A stretch of DNA of 64,000 nt from assembly GCA_934591895.1 (NCBI GenBank), contig CAKTPP010000001.1:124001-188000 (forward strand), read 5' to 3'. Under the pieces are notes generated by a model, which saw only the letters and a list, made by a program, of their open reading frames with translations, was not told where the DNA came from and did no database searches. Below are positions 58,520 to 64,000 of this stretch, piece after piece; position 1 is the first letter of the stretch; every line of letters starts with the position of its first letter. The translations under genes were made by a program, and so were the position numbers. Source of the stretch: an uncultured Oscillospiraceae bacterium (GTDB lineage Bacteria > Bacillota > Clostridia > Oscillospirales > Oscillospiraceae).

Positions 58520-58551
58520 GCTCCCCTGCCGCATGGCAGGGGAGCTATTTT
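58520..58551 (+). terminator. Terminator after the 69-residue protein gene
   Basis: A perfect 11-bp inverted repeat (GCTCCCCTGCC, GCAT loop) followed by TATTTT. Confidence 0.88.
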
Positions 58552-58603
58552 GCACGTTTTGGTTTACATAATCCGTAGTTGCACCGCAACCGCAGAAATT
58601 GGA

Positions 58604-58632
58604 TTGACAAAATGTTTGATTTGTGGTACAAA
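58604..58632 (+). promoter_or_regulatory. Promoter of the AbrB-like/ABC transporter operon
   Basis: TTGACA (58604-58609) and TACAAA (58627-58632), spacer 17. Confidence 0.82.
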
Positions 58633-58657
58633 GTAAGAAAAGTAATACGGTTCTTAC
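58633..58657. promoter_or_regulatory. Inverted repeat operator directly after the -10 box
   Basis: GTAAGAA (58633-58639) and TTCTTAC (58651-58657) form a perfect 7-bp dyad with an 11-base spacer that covers the transcription start. A bound protein would block initiation, most simply the AbrB-like regulator encoded next. Confidence 0.6.
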
Positions 58658-58673
58658 CGAAGGGAGCGACTAT

Positions 58674-58967
58674 ATGGAAACCATGCAGGACAAATTCATG
58701 GCCACGGTGCGCATCGGGCCGAAGGGGCAGATCGTGATCCCGAAGGAGGTGCGCGATATGTTCGGCCTCGCGCCGGGCGATTCGCTCATTCTGCTGGCTG
58801 ACCGCGAGCGCGGCATCGCGCTGCAGAGCAGCAGCTATTATGACCGGTTCGTGCGCGCGGTGTTCGATCAGGGCGCGAAGGCGGCGGCGCCGGATGTGCC
58901 GGAGGAGGAGACGCAGGTGTTTGCTGCCGCGCTCGCGCAGGAGCTGAAGCGGGAGGACGGACAATGA
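58674..58967 (+). CDS. AbrB/MazE/SpoVT-family DNA-binding regulator
   Basis: The 97-residue protein has an N-terminal swapped-hairpin domain (VRIGPKGQIVIPKEVRDMFGLAPGDSLILL) and an acidic C-terminal helix. The ATG at 58674 follows GGGAG. It overlaps the ABC ATPase gene by 4 bases, so it likely regulates that transporter. An antitoxin role is less likely since no toxin gene follows. Confidence 0.9.
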   Translation: METMQDKFMATVRIGPKGQIVIPKEVRDMFGLAPGDSLILLADRERGIALQSSSYYDRFVRAVFDQGAKAAAPDVPEEETQVFAAALAQELKREDGQ

Positions 58968-59713
58968 GTATGCTCAAAGTGGAGGGACTGTGCAAGACGT
59001 ACCCGGCGTTTCGGCTGCGCGATGTGTCGTTTGCCGTTGAGCCGGGCGCGATCATGGGCTTCATCGGCCGCAACGGCGCCGGAAAGAGCACGACCATCAA
59101 GGCCATGCTCAACCTTGTGCACCCGGACAGCGGCCGCGTGACGATGTTCGGCCGGGATTTTTATGCCGACGAGCCGGCCTGCAAGCAGCAGCTTGGCGTG
59201 GTGCTCGGCGGCGTGGACTTTTATCCGAACAAAAAGCTGCGCACCATCACGAACGTGACCCGCACGTTTTACGACCGCTGGGATGAGGAGAAATACCGGC
59301 ACTACCTGTCGCTGTTCGCGCTCGACGAGACGAAGCGGGTCTCGCAGCTCTCGTCCGGTATGCGCGTGAAGTACATGCTCGCGCTCGCGCTCTCGCACGA
59401 TGCGCGCCTGCTCATTCTTGACGAGCCGACGAGCGGGCTCGACCCCGTGTCGCGCGACGAGCTCATGGAGCTCTTTCGCGGCGTGGTGCAAAGCGGCGAG
59501 CGCAGCATCCTGTTTTCGACGCACATCACGTCCGACCTCGAAAAGTGCGCCTCGCACATCACGATGATCAAGGACGGGCAGATCCTGCGCAGCGACACGT
59601 GCGCCGGCTTTCTCACACACTATCGTGCGCAGCTCGGCGACGGGACGCTCTCGCTCGAGGACATCCTTGTGCGCGTGGAAAGGAGAAGCTATGACGGCAA
59701 AGATTTTCTGTAA
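58964..59713 (+). CDS. ABC transporter ATP-binding protein (YtrB/BcrA-like)
   Basis: The 249-residue ATPase has Walker A GRNGAGKST, signature LSSGMRVKY (LSSGM in place of LSGGQ, as in YtrB/BcrA-like exporters), Walker B LLILDEPTSGLDP and the switch THI. The ATPase-permease-regulator set resembles small-molecule or peptide-antibiotic export systems under a small repressor. It overlaps the permease gene by 23 bases. Confidence 0.9.
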   Translation: MSMLKVEGLCKTYPAFRLRDVSFAVEPGAIMGFIGRNGAGKSTTIKAMLNLVHPDSGRVTMFGRDFYADEPACKQQLGVVLGGVDFYPNKKLRTITNVTRTFYDRWDEEKYRHYLSLFALDETKRVSQLSSGMRVKYMLALALSHDARLLILDEPTSGLDPVSRDELMELFRGVVQSGERSILFSTHITSDLEKCASHITMIKDGQILRSDTCAGFLTHYRAQLGDGTLSLEDILVRVERRSYDGKDFL

Positions 59714-60341
59714 GGATCTGCGCCTTGCGGCGCATCCGATGATGTATGTGTTTGCGCTCTTCGGCGTGATGCTGCTCATCCCGAGCTATCCGTACACGGT
59801 CGTGTTTTTCTACGGGCTGCTCGGCATCTTCTTCACCTTTCTCAACGGCCGCGAGAATAAGGACGTCTATTACTGCGCCGTGCTGCCGGTCACGAAGCGC
59901 GAGCAGGTGCGCGCCCGCACGTGGATGGTCGTAGCGGTCGAGCTGACGGAGCTTGTGCTCGCGGTGCCGTTTGCGGTCTTGTCGGTGCGCATCAACCCCA
60001 ACGGCACGAATCTCGCCGGCATCGATGCAAACGCGGCGCTCTTCGGTGCGGTGCTGCTCAGCTTCGGTGTGTTCAACGCGGTGTTCCTGCCGGCGTTTTA
60101 CAAGACTGCCGTGCGCGTCGGACGTTCGTTTTTGCTGGCGGTCATCCCGACGGCGGTGCTGATGACGCTTGTCGAGGCGCTGTCGCATTTTCCGGTCGTC
60201 GGGCCGTATCTCGACGCGACAGACGCGGCCGGTCAGGTGCGGCAGCTTCCGGTGCTGGCCGCGGGCGCGGCGGCGTTCGCGCTGCTGTCATGGCTGGCGT
60301 TCCGGAGGGCGTCAGAAAATTACGCGCGCGTCGATCTGTGA
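59691..60341 (+). CDS. ABC-2 type permease
   Basis: The 216-residue protein has six membrane segments, opening with KIFCKDLRLAAHPMMYVFALFG and containing FLNGRENKDVYYCAVLPVTKRE, the ABC-2 permease pattern seen next to YtrB-type ATPases. The ATG at 59691 has AGGAG 6 bases upstream, within the end of the ATPase gene. The substrate is unknown. Confidence 0.85.
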   Translation: MTAKIFCKDLRLAAHPMMYVFALFGVMLLIPSYPYTVVFFYGLLGIFFTFLNGRENKDVYYCAVLPVTKREQVRARTWMVVAVELTELVLAVPFAVLSVRINPNGTNLAGIDANAALFGAVLLSFGVFNAVFLPAFYKTAVRVGRSFLLAVIPTAVLMTLVEALSHFPVVGPYLDATDAAGQVRQLPVLAAGAAAFALLSWLAFRRASENYARVDL

Positions 60342-60378
60342 CGGGGGACTTGCCGGGACGCGAAAAATATGCTATCCT

Positions 60379-60414
60379 GAAAAGCAGCTTGCAAAGGCTG
60401 CTTTTCATTTTTTT
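60379..60414 (+). terminator. Terminator between the ABC transporter and the M15 peptidase gene
   Basis: A perfect 10-bp inverted repeat (GAAAAGCAGC, 8-base loop) followed, after CA, by T7. A possible promoter (TTGCCG at 60350, TATCCT at 60373, spacer 17) lies right against it, so the next gene's transcript may begin inside the hairpin. Confidence 0.85.
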
Positions 60415-60431
60415 GTCCGGGAGGGATCTGC

Positions 60432-61193
60432 ATGAAGAACAAACGTCTCTGGCTGTCGGTGGCGCTGACGGTGCTGGTCGTCGTGTGCGCCATGCTCATT
60501 CTCTCGCGTGTCAACGAGGCGCGCAGCAATGCCGCGCCCACTACGCCGACGGATCTGATCCTCCCGCCGGATATGCAGACGACGGCGGTGCCTGTCCAGA
60601 AGACCTACGACGACCTGCCGGACGTGGACATTTCCTCCTGGGAGTATCTCATCGCGAGTCAGGCGCATAATATCAGCGACTACGTGCCGGATGTGAGCAA
60701 GATCAGCGGCTCGCAGTCCACGTTTGATTCCCGCGCGGTGGATGCGCTCAACGCCCTGCTCAAGGCGGCGCGCAGCGCCGGATGGAGCCCTTATATCTAT
60801 TGTGCCTACCGCCCGTACCTGACGCAGAAGCAGCAGTATGAGGATCAGGTGAGCGCGTATATGCGCGAGGGCGACACGCGCGACGAGGCGGAGACGGCGG
60901 CGGCACGCATCGCGGCGCCCCCCGGCACGAGCGACCACCAGACCGGCCTCGGCGCGGACGTGGTCGACCAGTATTACGACTCGCTGAGCGTGGACAAGGT
61001 CAACGCGCGCTTTCTGAGCTGGCTGGCGGACAACTGCGCGCAGTACGGCTTCGTCATCCGCTACCCGTCGGACAAGGTCAGCATCACCGGCCGCAACGAG
61101 CCGTGGCACGTGCGCTACGTCGGCGAGACGGCGGCGAAGTTCATGACCGAGCACAACCTCTGCCTGGAGGAATTCGCGGCGCTGTACCAGTAA
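60432..61193 (+). CDS. D-alanyl-D-alanine carboxypeptidase, M15B (VanY/DdcY-like)
   Basis: The 253-residue membrane-anchored enzyme (segment about 6-25) trims the terminal D-Ala from peptidoglycan stems. Zinc and catalytic residues are visible: SDHQTGLGADVVD (His, Asp) and EPWHVRYVG (catalytic Glu, zinc His). YCAYRPYLTQKQQYE is the family's Arg motif. The gene stands alone, not in a vancomycin-resistance cluster, so a housekeeping wall-remodelling role is more likely. Confidence 0.92.
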   Translation: MKNKRLWLSVALTVLVVVCAMLILSRVNEARSNAAPTTPTDLILPPDMQTTAVPVQKTYDDLPDVDISSWEYLIASQAHNISDYVPDVSKISGSQSTFDSRAVDALNALLKAARSAGWSPYIYCAYRPYLTQKQQYEDQVSAYMREGDTRDEAETAAARIAAPPGTSDHQTGLGADVVDQYYDSLSVDKVNARFLSWLADNCAQYGFVIRYPSDKVSITGRNEPWHVRYVGETAAKFMTEHNLCLEEFAALYQ

Positions 61194-61217
61194 GTGCCCC
61201 GCAGCACAAAAAAAGGC

Positions 61218-61246
61218 TTGCATTGTGGGTCACGGGATGGTATGAT
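61218..61246 (+). promoter_or_regulatory. Promoter of the rimP-nusA-infB operon
   Basis: TTGCAT (61218-61223) and TATGAT (61241-61246), spacer 17. The predicted start near 61253 precedes the terminator hairpin at 61277. Confidence 0.75.
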
Positions 61247-61276
61247 ATTGCCGTACGAAGGAAGCAGGATTTGACA

Positions 61277-61301
61277 GAGTGGGCACCCGCCCACTCTTTT
61301 T
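61277..61301 (+). terminator. Terminator/attenuator in the rimP-nusA leader
   Basis: GAGTGGGC pairs with GCCCACTC around ACCC, followed by T5. It lies downstream of the operon promoter and 42 bases before the rimP start codon. It must therefore attenuate the operon, unless the promoter call is wrong and it merely ends the M15 peptidase transcript. Confidence 0.8.
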
Positions 61302-61342
61302 CTTGATGTCTTTCGAAGTGTCAGAAAATGGAATGGTGATGT

Positions 61343-61798
61343 ATGAGTAAATTGACAGACGCTGTCCTCGCGCTGGCCGGGCCTGTGGCCGCGCAGCAGG
61401 GATGTGAGATCTGGGATGTGGAATACGTCAAGGAGGCGGGCAGCCGCTATCTGCGCGTGTACATCGACAAGCCGGACGGCGTGTCGATTCAGGACTGTGA
61501 GAATTTCAGCCGGGCGCTCGATCCGATCCTCGACGAGGCCGACCCCATTCCCGACAGCTATGTGTTCGAGGTGTCGTCCGCGGGCGCGGAGCGGCAGCTC
61601 AAACGGCCGGGTGATTTTGCGCGCTTTCTCGGTGCGCAGGTCGAGGTGCGGCTCTATCAGCCGGTGGACGGCAGCAAGGTGTACATCGGCACGCTCGAGC
61701 AGTATGACAACGGCGACGTGACCGTCGCCGACGGCGAAAAGCGCCGTGTCTTTCAAAAATCCGCCATCGCACAGGTGCGCCTGCACCTGACCATATAA
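61343..61798 (+). CDS. rimP: Ribosome maturation factor RimP
   Basis: The 151-residue protein needed for 30S maturation. It shows CEIWDVEYVKEAGSRYLRVY, the Asp-rich SIQDCENFSRALDPILDE, and VFEVSSAGAERQLKRPGDF. Complete; first gene of the nusA operon in the usual order. Confidence 0.95.
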   Translation: MSKLTDAVLALAGPVAAQQGCEIWDVEYVKEAGSRYLRVYIDKPDGVSIQDCENFSRALDPILDEADPIPDSYVFEVSSAGAERQLKRPGDFARFLGAQVEVRLYQPVDGSKVYIGTLEQYDNGDVTVADGEKRRVFQKSAIAQVRLHLTI

Positions 61799-61814
61799 GG
61801 AAAGGGAATTGACC

Positions 61815-62867
61815 ATGAACGCAGAATTTTTTGATGCAGTTGCAGATATTGAAAAGGAAAAGGGCATCCCGCGCGAATATATGTACGAGAAGATCCGCCA
61901 GGCCATGCTGACGGCGTTCCGCAAGGACACGCCCGACTGCGAGGACAATGTGGAGGTCATTCTCGACGAGGAGAAAAAGAAGATCGAGATGGTCGTCAAG
62001 AAGACGGTCGTCGAGCGCGTCATTGACCCCTATGTTGAGATCAGCGAGGAGGCGGCGCACCGCATCAGCAAGCGCGCCAAGGTCGGCGACATTGTCAGCG
62101 TTCCGGTCGAGACGAAGCAGTTCGGCCGCATCGCGGCGCAGGCTGCAAAGCAGGTCATCATTCAGGGCATCCGCGAGGCGGAGCGCGGCATGATCTACGA
62201 GGAGTTCAACTCCAAGGAACACGAGATCCTCACCGGCGTCGTCAATAAGATCGATCCGCGTACCGGCAACGCATATCTGAAGATCAGCTCCAACTCCGAC
62301 TATACCGAGGCCATGCTCGCTCCGGCGGAGTGCATCCGCGGCGAGGAGCTGCACGAGGGCGACCGCATCAAGGTCTACGTCGTCGAGGTGCGCAACAGCA
62401 CGCGCGGCCCGCAGGTGCTCATCAGCCGCACGCATCCGGGTCTGGTCAAGCGCCTGTTCGAGCTCGAGGTGCCGGAGATCTTTGACGGCACGGTCGAGAT
62501 CAAGTCCATCGCCCGCGAGGCCGGCAGCCGCACGAAGATGGCTGTCTGGGCGGAAGATCCGGTCATCGATCCGATCGGCGCGTGCGTCGGTCCGAAGGGC
62601 GGCCGTGTTGCGAGCGTCGTCAACGAGCTCGGCGGCGAGAAGATCGACATCGTCAAGTACAGCGACGTGCCGGAGGAATTCATCGCGGCCGCGCTCGCAC
62701 CGTCCGAGGTGCTGGAGGTGACGCTGCTTGACGAGGGCAAGAGCTGCCGCGTCATCGTGCCGGATAACCAGCTTTCGCTCGCCATCGGCAAGGAGGGGCA
62801 GAACGCCCGTCTGGCCGCCAAGCTCACCGGCTATAAGATCGACATCAAGCCCGAGAGCGAGGCGTAA
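61815..62867 (+). CDS. nusA: Transcription termination/antitermination protein NusA
   Basis: The 350-residue protein has an N-terminal RNA-polymerase-binding domain (about 1-125), S1 (about 130-200), and KH1/KH2 (about 200-345; ISRTHPGLVKRLFELEVPEI, IGACVGPKGGRV, LAIGKEGQNARLAAKLTGYKI). As in other Firmicutes it lacks the C-terminal acidic repeats of the E. coli protein. The ATG at 61815 fits AAGGGA spacing; a TTG at 61809 does not. Confidence 0.96.
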   Translation: MNAEFFDAVADIEKEKGIPREYMYEKIRQAMLTAFRKDTPDCEDNVEVILDEEKKKIEMVVKKTVVERVIDPYVEISEEAAHRISKRAKVGDIVSVPVETKQFGRIAAQAAKQVIIQGIREAERGMIYEEFNSKEHEILTGVVNKIDPRTGNAYLKISSNSDYTEAMLAPAECIRGEELHEGDRIKVYVVEVRNSTRGPQVLISRTHPGLVKRLFELEVPEIFDGTVEIKSIAREAGSRTKMAVWAEDPVIDPIGACVGPKGGRVASVVNELGGEKIDIVKYSDVPEEFIAAALAPSEVLEVTLLDEGKSCRVIVPDNQLSLAIGKEGQNARLAAKLTGYKIDIKPESEA

Positions 62868-62888
62868 TGCGAAAGGAGGCAGTCACCC

Positions 62889-63161
62889 ATGCCCAAGTCC
62901 ATTCCCCAGCGGCAGTGTGTCGGCTGCCGTGAAAAGAAACCCAAGCCGGAGCTCATCCGGGTGGTGCGCGCGCCCGACGGGGGCATCTCGCTCGATGCGC
63001 GCGGCAAGGCGGCGGGCCGCGGCGCGTATCTGTGCCCGAACCCCGCGTGCCTGAAAAAGGCGTGTAAGAGCCGCGCGCTCGAGCGCGCGTTCGATGTGCC
63101 GATCCCGGCGGAGATCTATGAGCAGCTCACAGCGGAACTGGAGGTGCTCCAACACGGATAA
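62889..63161 (+). CDS. ylxR: YlxR/RnpM family RNA-binding protein
   Basis: The 90-residue protein shows RQCVGCREKKPKPELIRVVR and GRGAYLCPNPACLKKACK, the family's hallmark segments with paired Cys. YlxR (RnpM) has been reported to bind RNase P RNA. It sits between nusA and the L7Ae-like gene as in most Firmicutes. Confidence 0.93.
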   Translation: MPKSIPQRQCVGCREKKPKPELIRVVRAPDGGISLDARGKAAGRGAYLCPNPACLKKACKSRALERAFDVPIPAEIYEQLTAELEVLQHG

Positions 63162-63570
63162 AGCAGCCAACTATCTTGGCCTCATGCGCAAGGCCGGGCG
63201 CATCGCGCTCGGCGAGTATGACGCCGGAGCGGCGGCGCGCGCCGGTCAGGCGTGCCTGCTGCTGCTGGCACAGGATGCGTCGGACAACGCGCGCAAGCGC
63301 GCTGAGGGCTTTGCTTACACCGCGCAGGCGCCGCTGCTGCGTCTGCCGTATACGAAGCAGGCGCTCTCCGAGCGGCTCGGCAAGACCGGCTGCGCCATCG
63401 CGGCCGTCACCGATCCGGGGCTTGCAAAGGCCTTCGTGTCCGCGCTGGCACAGGCAGATCCGGAGCAGTACAGCAGCACGGCGGCAGCGCTTGCCGCGAA
63501 GACGACAACAGACAAGGGCACGGCGCAGACAAGCGGCGGGCGCCACGGTAAGAGGAGGAAACAAGTATGA
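63118..63570 (+). CDS. L7Ae/L30e-like ribosomal-type protein (YlxQ)
   Basis: The conserved part begins DKAANYLGLMRKAGRIALGEY (shown only in part of the L7Ae fold), with LLLLAQDASDNARKRAE and CAIAAVTDPGLAKAF. The C-terminus is a Thr/Lys-rich tail. The start is uncertain: the ATG at 63118 (GGAG 4 bases before) gives 150 residues and overlaps ylxR by 44 bases. Family proteins begin close to the codon at about 63157, where only non-ATG starts are available after GGAGGTG at 63138. It overlaps infB by 4 bases. Confidence 0.82.
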   Translation: MSSSQRNWRCSNTDKAANYLGLMRKAGRIALGEYDAGAAARAGQACLLLLAQDASDNARKRAEGFAYTAQAPLLRLPYTKQALSERLGKTGCAIAAVTDPGLAKAFVSALAQADPEQYSSTAAALAAKTTTDKGTAQTSGGRHGKRRKQV

Positions 63571-64000
63571 GCGGATTGATTAAATACAGAGTGCATGAGG
63601 TGGCGAAGGATTTCAACATGACCTCGAAGGAGATCACGCAGATCCTGACGGATTACGCCACCACTCCGAAAAATCATATGCAGGTGCTCGAGGACGCAGA
63701 GCTCAACGACATTTTTGAGTATCTCACGCAGCACCATCAGGCGGCCAGCCTGGAGGAGCTCTACAAAGTGCCCGACCAGCCCAAGGCCAAGCCGCAGGCA
63801 GCGCCCGCCGAGGCGCCGAAGGCGGCCGCCGCGCAGCAGCCGGCTGCCCAGACGCAGCAGGCCGCGCAGCCGCAGCAGCAGCCCAGGCCGAAGAAGGACG
63901 ACAAGCCGCACCAGCCGCGTCAGGTGGCGGAGCGCCGCGTCGTCGATACCCGCGGCGCGACGACGAACCTGTCCAAGTACGATCAGCGCCTGGATGATCT
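63567..64000 (+). CDS. infB: Translation initiation factor IF-2 (N-terminal part)
   Basis: The reading frame starts with ATG at 63567, 5 bases after AGAGGAGG-type sequence, and stays open to the window edge (144 codons). The N-terminal IF2_N domain is visible (YRVHEVAKDFNMTSKEITQIL). A Gln/Ala/Pro/Lys-rich low-complexity linker follows, as in many IF-2 proteins. The GTPase domain lies outside the window. It is the fifth gene of the nusA operon. Confidence 0.93.
   Translation, partial: MSGLIKYRVHEVAKDFNMTSKEITQILTDYATTPKNHMQVLEDAELNDIFEYLTQHHQAASLEELYKVPDQPKAKPQAAPAEAPKAAAAQQPAAQTQQAAQPQQQPRPKKDDKPHQPRQVAERRVVDTRGATTNLSKYDQRLDD

Noticed and set aside
60432..61193. Vancomycin-resistance (VanY) locus
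   Set aside because: No vanHAX, vanRS or related genes surround the M15 peptidase gene, so a resistance call is not supported.

Overview
The window looks like the chromosome of a GC-rich, endospore-forming Clostridia-type Firmicute, most likely of the Oscillospiraceae/Ruminococcaceae group. The sporulation sigma factors sigE (with its protease gene spoIIGA) and sigK are both present, and sigK is not split by an insertion. Gene order in the division/cell-wall (dcw) cluster and in the rimP-nusA-ylxR-ylxQ-infB operon is Firmicute. Many proteins are lipoproteins or single-pass exported proteins. MurE carries the DNPR motif of meso-diaminopimelate enzymes. The species assignment is inference. No tRNA, rRNA, CRISPR array, phage or insertion sequence was seen; almost all of it is densely packed core genome.

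Layout. 1-3.2 kb: end of an unknown gene, then zur-znuA-znuC-znuB (zinc uptake with its Fur-family regulator). 3.2-4.8 kb (minus): spoIIGA-sigE. 4.9-10.7 kb: a six-gene overlapping operon encoding a secreted alpha/alpha-toroid protein with a dockerin, a membrane-anchored cohesin-like protein, a DUF4430 (transcobalamin C-terminal-like) lipoprotein and a complete ECF vitamin transporter (T, fused A-A', S). This is the most interesting locus: it resembles a vitamin B12-binding intrinsic factor split into separate parts and possibly reassembled by a cohesin-dockerin contact beside the membrane. 10.7-15.2 kb: LysR regulator, M3 peptidase and metallo-beta-lactamase-fold gene, divergent from an EamA exporter, with a clear LysR-type box between them. 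15.2-20.3 kb: cytidylate-kinase-like protein, SLC13/ArsB-type permease, NYN-OST-HTH protein, polysaccharide deacetylase and a tRNA-dihydrouridine synthase.

20.3-27.3 kb (minus): a six-gene operon headed by an FHA-FtsW/RodA fusion and a class B penicillin-binding protein, then ABC-F, YdcF-like, HAD and DUF975 genes. It is divergent from a NusG-domain-II/Gx-transporter pair, and the two promoters share one -35 element. 28.4-31.6 kb: O-antigen-ligase-like polymerase/ligase, a lipoprotein and a C39-like peptidase. 31.7-36.8 kb: fumC-malic enzyme-mutS2. 36.8-40.7 kb: HPr, then uvrC-rsmD-coaD-coiled-coil protein.

41-53.7 kb: the dcw cluster mraZ-rsmH-ftsL-spoVD/pbp-murE-mraY-ftsW/spoVE-murG-murA-ftsQ-ftsZ; murD, murC and ftsA are absent from it. 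53.8-58 kb: YihY/BrkB family protein, an ECF sigma factor with an RsgI-like membrane regulator, a CsoR-type copper sensor with a His-rich tail, and sigK. 58.2-61.2 kb: an unknown 69-residue protein with its own promoter and terminator, an AbrB-like regulator with an ABC transporter, and an M15 (VanY-like) carboxypeptidase. 61.2-64 kb: the nusA-infB operon, whose leader carries a probable transcription attenuator; infB runs off the window.

Promoters listed are -35/-10 matches read by eye. Terminators are inverted repeats followed by T tracts unless stated otherwise.
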